From Eubacteriaceae bacterium (GTDB lineage Bacteria > Bacillota > Clostridia > Lachnospirales > Lachnospiraceae), in the NCBI GenBank assembly GCA_902362455.1, contig CABIWJ010000006.1, positions 1,495-65,494 on the forward strand: a stretch of DNA of 64,000 nucleotides. Direction: 5' to 3'. Shown here piece after piece: positions 19,100 through 28,616 of the stretch. Numbering within the stretch: the stretch's first letter is position 1; the number at the start of each line of letters is the position of its first letter. The translations under genes were made by a program, and so were the position numbers. The notes beneath the pieces are model-generated. The model was not told where the DNA came from, ran no database searches, and was given only the letters and a program-made list of their open reading frames with translations.

Positions 19100-19915
19100 A
19101 TGAGAATTGGAAATAAGAATTTTGATGTTGAACATAAGACCTATATAATGGGCATATTGAATTGTACGCCTGATTCGTTTTCGGATGGTGGAAAATATAA
19201 TGATATAGACAGAGCTATTAAACACGTAGAAGAAATGATACGTGATGGTGCAGATATAATTGATGTCGGTGGTGAATCTACAAGACCGGGTTATACAATT
19301 ATACCTGATGAAGAAGAAATTGAAAGAGTAGTTCCGGTTATAGAGAAGATAAAGGCTAATTTTGATATTCCTGTTTCAATTGATACATATAAGAGCAAGG
19401 TAGCAGATGCAGCAGTAATAGCAGGTGCAGATCTGGTAAATGACATCTGGGGCTGTAAGTATGATAAGAAGATTGCAGATGTTATAGCAAAGAGAGATGT
19501 TGCGTGTTGTCTTATGCATAACAGAGATTTAGAGAAGAATCCTTATGGAAATGATGTAATGTATGATGTGTTAACTGATTTACAGGAAAGTATAGATATT
19601 GCACTTAAAGCAGGAGTTGCGAAGAACAAGATTATTACTGATCCGGGAATAGGCTTTGGTAAAACATTGCAGGATAATCTTAATGTTATGAATAATGTGG
19701 ACTGGCTTAAGGAATTAGGATACCCAATATTATTAGGAACTTCTAAGAAGTCGATGATTGGACTTACTTTAGATGTACCAAAAGATGAGCGGCTAGAGGG
19801 AACACTTGTTACAACAGTTATGGGCGTTATGAAAGGTTGCGCATTTATAAGAGTTCATGATGTATTAGAGAATAAGAGAGCAGTTGTTATGACAGAAGCA
19901 ATATTGTCGGCATAA
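19100..19915 (+). CDS. folP: Dihydropteroate synthase (FolP)
   Basis: A 271-residue enzyme that joins p-aminobenzoate to the pterin pyrophosphate; the sulfonamide target. Family motifs: GILNCTPDSFSDGGKY, DIIDVGGESTRPG, VSIDTYK, NDIWG and the C-terminal RVHDV. I place the start at ATG 19100 because GGAG lies 6-7 bases before it. Longer frames run into the upstream repeat element and are not credible. Confidence 0.94.
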   Translation: MRIGNKNFDVEHKTYIMGILNCTPDSFSDGGKYNDIDRAIKHVEEMIRDGADIIDVGGESTRPGYTIIPDEEEIERVVPVIEKIKANFDIPVSIDTYKSKVADAAVIAGADLVNDIWGCKYDKKIADVIAKRDVACCLMHNRDLEKNPYGNDVMYDVLTDLQESIDIALKAGVAKNKIITDPGIGFGKTLQDNLNVMNNVDWLKELGYPILLGTSKKSMIGLTLDVPKDERLEGTLVTTVMGVMKGCAFIRVHDVLENKRAVVMTEAILSA

Positions 19916-19940
19916 CAAGTTGCCACTTTGCAAACAAGTT

Positions 19941-20086
19941 GCCGGAAAAAGTGCGAAGATAATGCCGATGCACCAATTCTTTCACACAGCTAAATGTGTC
20001 GCAGGCGTCACATTTAGCCATATCGCAGAGCAAAATCTGAAATTTTGCTCGCGATTCCTCCGACGTAAACGTCTGCGGAAAAGGAG
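19941..20086 (+). repeat. Structured intergenic element, copy 2 (before folB-folK)
   Basis: The second copy, between folP and folB-folK. Hairpin 1 is degraded (GTGCGAAGAT...ATTCTTTCACAC), but hairpin 2 (GCTAAATGTG/CACATTTAGC) is kept. Hairpin 3 has changed on both sides to GAGCAAAAT/ATTTTGCTC, and the last stem to GACGT/ACGTC. The element ends in GCGGAAAAGGAG, the ribosome binding site of the next gene. The left copy of the flank reads GCCGGAAAAAG, so a duplication is only partly visible. Confidence 0.8.
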
Positions 20087-20095
20087 AAATAAGAT

Positions 20096-20896
20096 ATGGA
20101 TAAAATTGTAATTAAAGATTTAGAAGTATTTGGAAAACATGGTGTATATAAAGAGGAAAATGTTTTAGGACAGAAATTCTTAGTAAGTGCCGAGATTTCA
20201 TTAAGTACAAGAAAAGCAGGAATTACTGATGCATTAGAATTATCAGTTGATTATGGTAAGGTATGCCAGTTTATTAATGAATTTATGCAGAAAAATACAT
20301 TTAAACTGATAGAGGCCGCAGCAGAACATCTTGTATTAGGAATATTTGCACATTTTGAATTAATACAGAGTGTTAAAGTTACAATTAAGAAACCATGGGC
20401 TCCTATAGGACTTCCACTTGATTATGTGGCAGTAGAAATTGAGAGAAGCTGGCACAGGGCATATGTGGCATTAGGCTCTAATATGGGAGATAAACTTAAA
20501 TATTTAGAAGATGCTGTAAAAGCCATTGAAAATGATGTTAATTGTAAATTACTTAAGATTTCAGATATTATAGTGACGGAACCATATGGCCCGGTAGAAC
20601 AGGACGATTTCTTAAATGGCTGTATGATGATTGACACACTTTATACACCGCAGGAATTATTAAGATTTCTACAGAAGTTAGAGAGTGAAGCAAATCGTGT
20701 ACGAGAAGTACATTGGGGACCTAGAACATTAGATTTAGATATTCTTCTATATGATGATTTGGTTACCTCAGATGATGAACTTACAATTCCACATCCTGAG
20801 ATGCATAAGAGAGCATTTGTTCTTGAACCATTGAAACAGATTGCACCAAATGCAATTCATCCACTCTTACACCAGAGAATACGCGATATGATATAG
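20096..20896 (+). CDS. folB-folK: Fused dihydroneopterin aldolase and HPPK (FolB-FolK)
   Basis: A 266-residue bifunctional enzyme. Residues 1 to ~118 are FolB, which cleaves dihydroneopterin (LEVFGKHGVYKEEN, with Lys in VTIKKPWAP). Residues ~122-266 are FolK, which pyrophosphorylates hydroxymethyl-dihydropterin: YVALGSNMGDK, GPVEQDDFLNG, GPRTLDLDILLYDD, IPHPEMHKRAFVLEPL. The two steps are consecutive, so the fusion may channel substrate. It completes a cluster folC-folE-folP-folBK; folA and the aminobenzoate genes are not in the window. Confidence 0.94.
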   Translation: MDKIVIKDLEVFGKHGVYKEENVLGQKFLVSAEISLSTRKAGITDALELSVDYGKVCQFINEFMQKNTFKLIEAAAEHLVLGIFAHFELIQSVKVTIKKPWAPIGLPLDYVAVEIERSWHRAYVALGSNMGDKLKYLEDAVKAIENDVNCKLLKISDIIVTEPYGPVEQDDFLNGCMMIDTLYTPQELLRFLQKLESEANRVREVHWGPRTLDLDILLYDDLVTSDDELTIPHPEMHKRAFVLEPLKQIAPNAIHPLLHQRIRDMI

Positions 20897-21069
20897 TGGT
20901 GCAAACAAAAAAACAAGCACCGCTGAAAGCGGTATTTGTTTTTTGGACACCACTATCGAACGAACCTCCTGCGATAGCAGGAGATAAAGCGCGAAGCGCG
21001 GGTTCGTGAGATAACTAAAGGTGAAAAAACAAGTAGCAGAAAGCACATTTGTTTTTTTGGCACCACTAA
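20894..21069 (+). repeat. Hairpin-rich repeat region with two terminator-like copies
   Basis: A stem TAGTGGTG/CACCACTA (20894-20901 with 20948-20955) encloses A-rich and T-rich arms around a small CCGCT/AGCGG hairpin. A second, related hairpin at about 21027-21068 ends in the same TTTGTTTTTT..CACCACTA. Between them are TCCTGC/GCAGGA, GCGCG/CGCG and CGAACC/GGTTCG stems. The arms resemble intrinsic terminators and probably end the folate transcript. The direct repetition suggests a mobile or amplified sequence. It does not match the T-box motif. Confidence 0.65.
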
Positions 21070-21119
21070 GCTAATAAAAAGGAAAGGATATCACACAGGA
21101 TTGTGATTAAGGTACAGAC

Positions 21120-22253
21120 GTGAATCTAGATTTGAATGAGATAAGACAGCAGATTGATGAGATAGATTCATCAATTGTAGATATGTTTGAAAAACGTATG
21201 GAGTTATGTAAAAACGTAGCTTTATATAAAATAGAAAATGGAAAAAAAGTTTTAGATAAACAAAGAGAAAATGAGAAGATAGCAAAAGTAGTTGAATTGG
21301 CTGATAATGATTTTAATAAGCATGGTGTAGAAGAATTATTTACACAGATTATGGCTATAAGCAGAAAATTACAGTATCAGTTATTGAATCAGAATGGAAA
21401 AAGTGATGATATCGGCTTTAAAAAAGTTGATAAATTAGACATTCAGAATGCAACAGTAGTATATCAGGGTGTTCCTGGTGCATATAGCTATCAGGCTATG
21501 ATTAATTATTTTGGAAAAGATGTTAATAACTTTAATGTTAAAACATTTAAAGAAGCAATGGAAAGCATAAGGGACGGTAAAGCTGATTATGCAGTACTTC
21601 CTATAGAGAATTCCACAGCAGGAAGTGTAAGCGATGTATATGATTTGCTGGTAGAATTTGATAATTATATAGTTGATTATACAGATGTTATAGTAAGACA
21701 CGCATTGCTTGGAACTCAAGATGCTACAATTGATGATATTAAGACTGTATATTCACATCCACAGGGATTAATGCAGTGTCATAAGTTCTTAGAAGAACAT
21801 AAAGAATGGCAGCAGATAGCACAGGCGAATACAGCAGGAAGTGCTAAAAAAGTTGTAGAAGAGAATATTAAGTCACAGGCAGCAATTGCCAGTACAGTTG
21901 CAGCAGAGATTTACGGATTAAAGGTACTTGAAGAAAATATCAGTTATAATGATAAGAATACCACAAGATTTATCATTGTAAGCAAGAACAAAATATATAC
22001 TGAAGATGCTACTAAAGTGTGCGTATGTTTTGAACTCCCACATTCATGTGGTACATTATACAATATGCTTTCACACTTTATATATAATGGTCTGAATCTT
22101 ACAGGTATAGAATCACGACCTATTGAGGGCAAGAAATGGGAATACAGATTCTTCGTTGAATTTGATGGTAAATTTGATGAAGCGGGAACATTAAACGCAT
22201 TAAGAGGATTGACTGAAGAAGCTAATTCAGTGAAAATATTAGGAAACTATTAA
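21120..22253 (+). CDS. pheA: Chorismate mutase / prephenate dehydratase (P-protein)
   Basis: A 377-residue bifunctional enzyme converting chorismate through prephenate to phenylpyruvate. Residues 1 to ~90 are an AroQ-type chorismate mutase (LNEIRQQIDEIDSSIVDMFEKR). Residues ~110-285 are prephenate dehydratase (YQGVPGAYSYQA, LPIENSTAGSV, NTTRFIIVS). The end is an ACT domain for phenylalanine feedback, including GIESRPIEGKKWEYRFFVEF. It starts with GTG behind AAGG. It stands between the folate cluster and an ATPase gene. Confidence 0.94.
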   Translation: MNLDLNEIRQQIDEIDSSIVDMFEKRMELCKNVALYKIENGKKVLDKQRENEKIAKVVELADNDFNKHGVEELFTQIMAISRKLQYQLLNQNGKSDDIGFKKVDKLDIQNATVVYQGVPGAYSYQAMINYFGKDVNNFNVKTFKEAMESIRDGKADYAVLPIENSTAGSVSDVYDLLVEFDNYIVDYTDVIVRHALLGTQDATIDDIKTVYSHPQGLMQCHKFLEEHKEWQQIAQANTAGSAKKVVEENIKSQAAIASTVAAEIYGLKVLEENISYNDKNTTRFIIVSKNKIYTEDATKVCVCFELPHSCGTLYNMLSHFIYNGLNLTGIESRPIEGKKWEYRFFVEFDGKFDEAGTLNALRGLTEEANSVKILGNY

Positions 22254-22270
22254 AACAGAGGTGATATTGC

Positions 22271-23599
22271 ATGAATATGAATTTAAGAATTAATGCAGGA
22301 AAGTTGATGATTTACAAGAATTTTAAACATCAGGAGTTATTTGATAACTTTGAATGGCTGATTAATAATGCTGATGATGAGTATTACAATGATGAGGACA
22401 AGATAGCCTTATTATATGAGTGTGTGAATGAATTGTTAGAACTGGCTAACTCTTACGGCTTTGAGGGAAATCTGTATCATAATTTTCTGGGCTTTTTACT
22501 GGCAAATAATGAGAATGCATTTTCTACATCATGTGAGATAATTGGTGCACCAGAGGGCAGTATTAATGGTATTGCGATACATGATTTTGAGATTTTCAAG
22601 CAGTTAATGGATTATGATATGACTGAAATAGATAAGGCTCTTAACGTAGATGCAATTTCGATGATTAGTGATTATAAAAATGGTGGAAGAACAAGTAAGG
22701 TATTCAATAAACGTGTAAGAGACAGAATATGTGAACTTACAAGAGAATTAGAGAAGGCAGCAGATGTAGCAGAGTATTATAAATATGTAACAGATTTCTA
22801 TAAGTCATATGGTGTTGGTAAATTTGGCCTTAATAAGGCATTCAGAATTGTTGGAAATGAAGCAGGAGAAGCACAGATTGTACCGATAACAAGTATTGAA
22901 CATATTTACCTTGATGACCTGGTAGGATATGAGCTTCAGAAGAAAAAACTTACTGACAATACGGAAGCATTTATTGAGGGCAGAAAGGCTAATAATGCAT
23001 TATTATTCGGTGATAGTGGAACAGGTAAGTCTTCAAGTATAAAGGCAATACTTAATGAATATTATGATAGAGGACTTAGAATGATAGAAGTGTATAAACA
23101 TCAGTTCGGGGCATTATCTGAGGTTATAGAAACTATCAAGGACAGAAATTATAAATTCATAATATATATGGATGATTTATCGTTTGAGGATTTTGAAATT
23201 GAATATAAATATTTAAAAGCTATTATTGAGGGTGGCTTAGGAAAGAAACCAGATAATGTGCTTATCTATGCAACATCTAACAGACGACATCTGGTTAAAG
23301 AGAGTTTTGAGGATAATGAGGGAATGTCAAGTGGATTACATACATCAGATACAGTTCAGGAGAAGCTTTCACTTGTCGCAAGATTCGGAGTATCTATTTA
23401 CTACTCTGCACCAAGTAAGAAAGAATTTCAGAACATTGTTACAACGCTTGCAGAGAAATATAATATTCATATGGACGAAGAAAAACTTAAATTAGAAGCA
23501 AATAAATGGGAATTAAGTCATGGTGGTTTATCAGGAAGAACAGCACAGCAATTTATAAATTATTTACTGGGATTTAACATAGACGAAACTAAAAATTAA
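22271..23599 (+). CDS. DUF815-family AAA ATPase
   Basis: A 442-residue predicted ATPase of the DUF815 family. Residues ~215-440 hold the AAA core: Walker A LLFGDSGTGKSSS near 242, Walker B IIYMDDLSFE, sensor-like YATSNRRHL. The first ~210 residues are helical and family-specific. Members are widespread in Firmicutes and their cellular role is not established to my knowledge. The gene starts 17 bp after pheA and may be cotranscribed; no functional link is evident. Confidence 0.88.
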   Translation: MNMNLRINAGKLMIYKNFKHQELFDNFEWLINNADDEYYNDEDKIALLYECVNELLELANSYGFEGNLYHNFLGFLLANNENAFSTSCEIIGAPEGSINGIAIHDFEIFKQLMDYDMTEIDKALNVDAISMISDYKNGGRTSKVFNKRVRDRICELTRELEKAADVAEYYKYVTDFYKSYGVGKFGLNKAFRIVGNEAGEAQIVPITSIEHIYLDDLVGYELQKKKLTDNTEAFIEGRKANNALLFGDSGTGKSSSIKAILNEYYDRGLRMIEVYKHQFGALSEVIETIKDRNYKFIIYMDDLSFEDFEIEYKYLKAIIEGGLGKKPDNVLIYATSNRRHLVKESFEDNEGMSSGLHTSDTVQEKLSLVARFGVSIYYSAPSKKEFQNIVTTLAEKYNIHMDEEKLKLEANKWELSHGGLSGRTAQQFINYLLGFNIDETKN

Positions 23600-23795
23600 G
23601 AATATGTATCTATAATTAACTTGTTGCGGAGTAGTTTGTGAGTGTCAAGTCAGGACAAATTACTTTTTGCATCTGACATTATGTCATAGGACTATTTGTT
23701 TCTGGACGTGAGCAGATAGTCATTAAGACATAAGTAAGCTTAATATAAGAGCTTGCAATATTTCCTTGAGACAATCGTTCAGAAATGAGGTATTT
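23600..23795 (+). other. Intergenic leader before ppx with hairpin
   Basis: About 195 bp. A TGACAT/ATGTCA palindrome (about 23673-23686) and a hairpin GACTAT/ATAGTC (23690-23721) lie close together. This may be a structured leader or terminator, but it has no T-run and matches no RNA class I know. Confidence 0.3.
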
Positions 23796-25319
23796 ATGTA
23801 TAAATTGATAGCAGCTATTGATGTTGGTTCATATGAACTAGAAATGAAGATATATGAGTTATCACCTAAGAAAGGTATAACCATGATTAATCATGTAAGA
23901 CATATAATTGAAATCGGTAAAGATACCTATATAAATGGTAAGGTCGATTTCAAACATATCGATGAGGTATGCGAAATCCTTTATAATTTTACAAAGATTA
24001 TGAAAGAATATCAGGTAGATGATTACATAGCATATACTACAAGTTCAATCAGAGAAGCAGATAATCAGGATATTATCTTAGACCGTATAAAAGTAAAGAC
24101 AGGAATAGAGGTTAAGATTTTAAGTAACTCAGAACAGAGATTTTTAGGATATAAGGCACTTTCAGTACAATCTGAATTCTTCTCGTTTATACAGGAGGGA
24201 ACAGCGATTGTGGATGTGGGCGCAGGCAGCATACAGATATCATTATTTGATAAAGATTCGCTAGTTACAACCCAGAATATTAAGCTTGGTTCACTTAGAA
24301 TAAGAGAGTTATTATACAGACTCAGTAATGACAGACAGCATTTTAACAGACTTATAGAAGAGTTAATTAACAATGATATACAGACATTTAAAAAGTTGTT
24401 TCTTAAGGACAGAAGTATTAAGAATATTATTGCTGTTGGAGATTATATCGGATATTTTGCAAAGGAAAATGGTAAGCAGCTTAAATTTATGAACAGGGAA
24501 GAATTTAAGAACAGATTTGAACTGATGATGAATAAAAATGTTGAGGAAATCTCTAAGGAAATCGGAATTACTGATGAACAGGCATCAATTTTAATGCCTT
24601 GTATTCAGGTATACAGTAAGTTAATTAAAGAGACAGATACGAATAACATATGGTTTGCGGGAGTGGACTTATGTGACGGTATTGTTGCAGAATATGCAAT
24701 TAATACAAAGATGATTAAGATAGAGCATGATTTTGAAAAGGATATAATCAATGCAGCAAAAATCATATCAAAGAGATATAGGGCAAATCAGAATCACATA
24801 GCAATTCTTGAGAAAAATGTTGTGACTATATTTGATGCGATGAAGAAGTACCATGGCCTTGGTAAAAGAGAGAGAATATTGTTGCAATTATGTGCGATTC
24901 TTCATGATTGTGGTAAATATATCAGTATGAGCCAGCCGGGAGAGGCCTCATATAACATTATAATGTCATCAGAGATTATTGGATTGTCTCATAAGGAACG
25001 TCAGATAATTGCAAATGTTGTTAAACATAATACAGAGGATTTCTTTGATGATAATGATGAACAATATGAGGGTGATAAATCAGATTATCTTACAGTAATC
25101 AAGTTAGTAGCTATTCTAAGGGTGGCAAATGCAATGGATAGGAGCCATAAGCAGAAATTCAAAGATTCTAAGGCAGTAGTTAAGGATAATACACTCGTGA
25201 TTACTACATATGCACATGATGATATAACACTTGAAAAGGGCTTATTTAAGAGAAAAGCAGACTTTTTCGAAGAAGTGTATGGCATAAAACCTGTATTAAA
25301 GCAGAAAAAGGAGGCGTAG
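23796..25319 (+). CDS. ppx: Exopolyphosphatase/GppA-type phosphatase with HD domain
   Basis: A 507-residue Ppx/GppA protein. Residues 1 to ~300 form the actin-like fold (AAIDVGSYELEMKIYEL; AIVDVGAGSIQISLF), and residues ~330-507 an HD-type domain (LCAILHDCGKYI). It hydrolyses polyphosphate or pppGpp; the choice cannot be read from sequence. I chose ATG 23796 because GAGG lies 6-7 bases upstream; an extension of ten codons lacks a site. It is followed after 3 bp by ppk, giving a synthesis/breakdown pair. Confidence 0.9.
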   Translation: MYKLIAAIDVGSYELEMKIYELSPKKGITMINHVRHIIEIGKDTYINGKVDFKHIDEVCEILYNFTKIMKEYQVDDYIAYTTSSIREADNQDIILDRIKVKTGIEVKILSNSEQRFLGYKALSVQSEFFSFIQEGTAIVDVGAGSIQISLFDKDSLVTTQNIKLGSLRIRELLYRLSNDRQHFNRLIEELINNDIQTFKKLFLKDRSIKNIIAVGDYIGYFAKENGKQLKFMNREEFKNRFELMMNKNVEEISKEIGITDEQASILMPCIQVYSKLIKETDTNNIWFAGVDLCDGIVAEYAINTKMIKIEHDFEKDIINAAKIISKRYRANQNHIAILEKNVVTIFDAMKKYHGLGKRERILLQLCAILHDCGKYISMSQPGEASYNIIMSSEIIGLSHKERQIIANVVKHNTEDFFDDNDEQYEGDKSDYLTVIKLVAILRVANAMDRSHKQKFKDSKAVVKDNTLVITTYAHDDITLEKGLFKRKADFFEEVYGIKPVLKQKKEA

Positions 25320-25322
25320 ACT

Positions 25323-27431
25323 ATGGCAGTTCAGAATGAATATACGAAACCTGAATATTATAAGAACAGAGAATTAAGCTGGTTACAGTTTAACGAAAGA
25401 ATTCTCTTAGAAGCAAAAGATAAAACCAACAGATTATTTGAAAGACTTAAATTCTTAAGTATAACAGCATCTAATTTAGATGAGTTCTTTATGGTAAGAG
25501 TAGCTTCTCTAAAAGATATGGTAGATGCAAAGTTTACAAAACCTGACCTTGCAGGAATGAAGCCAAAGGAACAGCTAGTAGAAATATTAAAAGAAACTCA
25601 TGAATTTATGGGAAGACAGTATTCTGCATTTAACCGTTCATTACTGCCGCTCCTTGATAAAGAGGGACTTACAATATTAACAGCACATGAACAGATGAAT
25701 GAGGTACAGTGTAAATTCGTAGATGATTATTTTGACGAAACGATTTATCCAATTCTTACACCAATGGCAGTAGATTCCGCCAGACCATTTCCTCTTATAA
25801 GAAATAAATCATTGAATATTTGTGTTCTGTTAAAGGGTAAAGATGAAGAGAATTATGCAACGGTACAAGTGCCTGCAGTAGTAAGCAGAATTGTGGAACT
25901 TCCATCAGATAATGGCAGAACAGTAATTCTGTTAGAGCAGATTATTGAGAGAAATATTGATAAATTATTCAGTAATCATAAGGTAATCTGTGCATATCCA
26001 TACAGAATTACAAGAAATGCAGATTTATCAATTGATGAAGACGATGCAGCAGATTTATTAGAGGAGATTCAGAAGCAATTAAAGAAACGTCAGAGAGGCG
26101 AAGCAATAAGACTTGAGATTGAGGACAAATGCGATAAGAATATCATTAAGTTCTTAAAGAGAGAATTAAATGTCGGTGATGAAAGTATATATAAGATTTC
26201 AGGACCGATTGATTTAACTTTTTTAATGAAGCTATATGGTATGGAAGGTTTTGAGTACCTTAAAGATGAGAAATATATTCCTGTACAGTCAGCGATGATT
26301 AATGATGACGAGGATATATTTACACAGATAAGCAGAAATGATATCTTATTACATCATCCATATGAATCATTTGATCCGGTAGTAGATTTCGTAAGACAGG
26401 CAGCAAATGATGAAAATGTTCTTGCAATTAAACAGACTCTTTACAGAGTAAGTGGCAATTCGCCAATTATAGCATCTTTAGCTAAGGCAGCAGACAATGG
26501 TAAACAGGTAACTGTATTAGTAGAGTTAAAAGCCAGATTTGATGAAGAGAATAATATTCAGTGGGCTAAGAAATTAGAAAAATCAGGCTGTCATGTTATA
26601 TATGGACTTATGGGACTTAAAACCCACAGTAAGATTACCCTAGTAGTAAGAAAGGAAGATGAGGGTATTAAAAGATATGTTCATCTTGGTACAGGTAACT
26701 ATAATGATGCAACTGCTAAATTGTATACAGATATGGGATTACTTACCTGTAATGAGGCAATTGGTGAAGATGCAACAGCAGTATTCAATATGATTTCTGG
26801 TTATAGTGAACCTAAACAGTGGAATAAATTAAGTCTTGCACCATATTGGTTAAGAGATAGATTTTTATATCTGATAAGAAGAGAAGCAATGTATGCAAAA
26901 GAAGGCAGAAAGGCATTTATTACAGCTAAGATGAATTCGCTATGTGATAAGGAGATAATTGCTGCTCTATATGAGGCATCAAGTGCAGGTGTTGAGATTA
27001 ATTTGATTGTTCGAGGTATATGTTGTCTAAAGACAGGGATTCCTGGTATAAGTGAGAATATTCATGTGCGTTCGATTGTCGGAACGTTCCTTGAACACAG
27101 CCGTATATTCTATTTTGGCAATGGAGGAAATGAAGAGGTATATATGGCAAGTGCAGACTGGATGCCACGTAATCTTGATAAACGTGTGGAAATATTATTC
27201 CCTGTTGAAGATGAAAGATTAAAGACTGAAGTAATTAATATATTAAATATCCAGCTTGCAGATACTCTTAAGGCACATATACTTGTTGGCGACCAATACG
27301 AGAAGGTTGACAAAAGAGGTAAGGAACTGTTATCATCTCAGATGTATTTCTGTGAACTTGCGAAAGACAGAAAGAAGAAAAAGAACGAAAGCAAGGAGAG
27401 ACTTTTTGTGAGTAGGGAGATGAAGGAGTAA
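25323..27431 (+). CDS. ppk: Polyphosphate kinase 1
   Basis: A 702-residue enzyme that makes polyphosphate from ATP. Features of PPK1 include NRELSWLQFNERIL at the start, SASRPF-like DSARPFPLIRNK, the histidines in GLKTHSKITLVVR and HLGTGNYND, and the C-terminal phospholipase-D-like fold. Length is normal. GGAGG precedes the start. It is coupled to ppx. With relA a few kilobases downstream, the region holds both polyphosphate and ppGpp metabolism. Confidence 0.95.
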   Translation: MAVQNEYTKPEYYKNRELSWLQFNERILLEAKDKTNRLFERLKFLSITASNLDEFFMVRVASLKDMVDAKFTKPDLAGMKPKEQLVEILKETHEFMGRQYSAFNRSLLPLLDKEGLTILTAHEQMNEVQCKFVDDYFDETIYPILTPMAVDSARPFPLIRNKSLNICVLLKGKDEENYATVQVPAVVSRIVELPSDNGRTVILLEQIIERNIDKLFSNHKVICAYPYRITRNADLSIDEDDAADLLEEIQKQLKKRQRGEAIRLEIEDKCDKNIIKFLKRELNVGDESIYKISGPIDLTFLMKLYGMEGFEYLKDEKYIPVQSAMINDDEDIFTQISRNDILLHHPYESFDPVVDFVRQAANDENVLAIKQTLYRVSGNSPIIASLAKAADNGKQVTVLVELKARFDEENNIQWAKKLEKSGCHVIYGLMGLKTHSKITLVVRKEDEGIKRYVHLGTGNYNDATAKLYTDMGLLTCNEAIGEDATAVFNMISGYSEPKQWNKLSLAPYWLRDRFLYLIRREAMYAKEGRKAFITAKMNSLCDKEIIAALYEASSAGVEINLIVRGICCLKTGIPGISENIHVRSIVGTFLEHSRIFYFGNGGNEEVYMASADWMPRNLDKRVEILFPVEDERLKTEVINILNIQLADTLKAHILVGDQYEKVDKRGKELLSSQMYFCELAKDRKKKKNESKERLFVSREMKE

Positions 27432-27659
27432 ACTTTTGAGTAGAACGAAAAAAGCAAAGCATAAAAAAAGGAATAAATATTGAAAAATATTGAAGGTATC
27501 ATACCAATGGTGTGGTAACTTTTGTGTTGTGAAAAAAAATAAGGTAACAAATACAAAATGTTAAAAATAATATATAAAATGATAATTTAATTCAATGGTT
27601 ATGGTAGGATAGTAGTTATAATGTGAAAATGATGTAGTTTAAATAAAGAAATATTTTAT

Positions 27660-27688
27660 TTGACAATATAGGATATATCCTATAAAAT
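27660..27688 (+). promoter_or_regulatory. Promoter with 18-bp palindromic operator
   Basis: TTGACA (27660-27665) and TAAAAT (27683-27688) are 17 bp apart. The spacer is almost filled by the perfect palindrome TATAGGATATATCCTATA (27667-27684). The second gene downstream encodes a helix-turn-helix domain, so autorepression at this site is likely, as in toxin-antitoxin operons. The site and promoter are seen; the regulator is inferred. Confidence 0.75.
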
Positions 27689-27714
27689 ATAAAAGAGACA
27701 AAGGAGGAGTTAAT

Positions 27715-27969
27715 ATGCCGGTTATATCAAGATTTCATGGGATTACAATAAAAATGTATTTACGTCAGAAAGAACATAATCCACCGCATATTCATGCCAT
27801 ATATGAAGACTGTGTTGGAATGTTTTCATTAATTGATGGAGAAATGTTTGAAGGTGATATTCCGAGTAAGGGACAACAAATGGTAAAGGAATTTATTAAG
27901 CATTACAGAAGTAAATTGCTTGAAATGTGGGAAACACAAGATTTTGAAAAATTGCCACCTGTTGAATAA
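27715..27969 (+). CDS. DUF4160 family protein
   Basis: An 84-residue protein of the DUF4160 family: MPVISRFHGITIKMY, then EHNPPHIHAIYED typical of the family. No enzymatic motif is evident. A strong GGAGGAG precedes it. DUF4160 genes are often paired with DUF2442 genes, as here, and the pair has been suggested to be a toxin-antitoxin-like module; activity has not been shown here. Confidence 0.85.
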   Translation: MPVISRFHGITIKMYLRQKEHNPPHIHAIYEDCVGMFSLIDGEMFEGDIPSKGQQMVKEFIKHYRSKLLEMWETQDFEKLPPVE

Positions 27970-27998
27970 TAAATAGTAAATGGAAAGGATTGATAAGT

Positions 27999-28469
27999 AT
28001 GACTAACAGGATTGTATCTGTAAAAACAATGGAAAATATGAATTTAGTAGTATACTTCCAAAATGGTGTAGAAAAAAAGTACAATATAAGAAGGTTATAC
28101 AATAGTTTTCCTCAATTAAGAGAATTAGAATTAGATAAAAGTTTATTTGAAAAAGTTATTGTTGATGTTGGAGGGTATGGAATATCGTGGAATGATGAAT
28201 TAGATATAGATGCAGAAGAAATCTGGGAAAATGGCATTGAAACAGGTTCACATAAAGTTAGTATATTATCAAAATTAGGATATGATGTGGCAAGGGCAAG
28301 AGAGCTAAAACATATGACACAAAAGGAACTTTCAAAAATAACGGGGATATATCAGTCAGATATTAGTAAAATTGAAAGAGGTATTGCAAATCCATCTGTG
28401 GCTACATTAAAGAGAATTGCTGATGGAATGAATATGGAGTTAAAAATCGAATTTATAAATATTAAATGA
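27999..28469 (+). CDS. DUF2442-HTH (Xre-type) fusion regulator
   Basis: A 156-residue protein: residues 1 to ~80 are DUF2442 (NMNLVVYFQNGVEKKYNIRRLY...), and residues ~95-150 an Xre/Cro helix-turn-helix (LKHMTQKELSKITGIYQSDISKIERG). ATG 27999 is preferred, because GGAAAGG is 10 bases upstream; a TTG three codons earlier is too close to it. It follows the DUF4160 gene by 29 bp. It is the likely repressor acting at the palindrome before the operon, and would be the antitoxin if the pair is a toxin-antitoxin module. Confidence 0.88.
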   Translation: MTNRIVSVKTMENMNLVVYFQNGVEKKYNIRRLYNSFPQLRELELDKSLFEKVIVDVGGYGISWNDELDIDAEEIWENGIETGSHKVSILSKLGYDVARARELKHMTQKELSKITGIYQSDISKIERGIANPSVATLKRIADGMNMELKIEFINIK

Positions 28470-28509
28470 TGATTTAGGTGGTAATAATATTTGTAATGAG
28501 ATTAGAATA

Positions 28510-28562
28510 AAACACTAATTGTGCTATATGAACAAGATAAAGCCAACAATTAGTGTTTTTTT
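28510..28562 (+). terminator. Intrinsic terminator after the DUF4160/DUF2442 pair
   Basis: A 12-bp stem AACACTAATTGT/ACAATTAGTGTT encloses a ~21-nt loop and is followed by a T-run. It separates the pair from relA. Confidence 0.85.
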
Positions 28563-28587
28563 CGTGCATGCCTTAATAGTAAAAATA

Positions 28588-28616
28588 TTGCATTTTGAGG
28601 TAAAACTTATTATAAT
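28588..28616 (+). promoter_or_regulatory. Sigma-A promoter of relA operon
   Basis: TTGCAT and a perfect TATAAT with 17 bp between them, about 95 bp before the relA start and after the preceding terminator. Confidence 0.7.

Noticed and set aside
19920..20111. 63-codon frame before folB-folK
   Set aside because: It lies wholly in the structured element (copy 2) and its sequence follows from hairpin sequence. No ribosome binding site fits, and other copies break the frame.
20897..21119. T-box leader for pheA
   Set aside because: There is no AGGGTGGNACCGCG-type antiterminator motif and no specifier loop. The stems are better explained as terminators or repeats.
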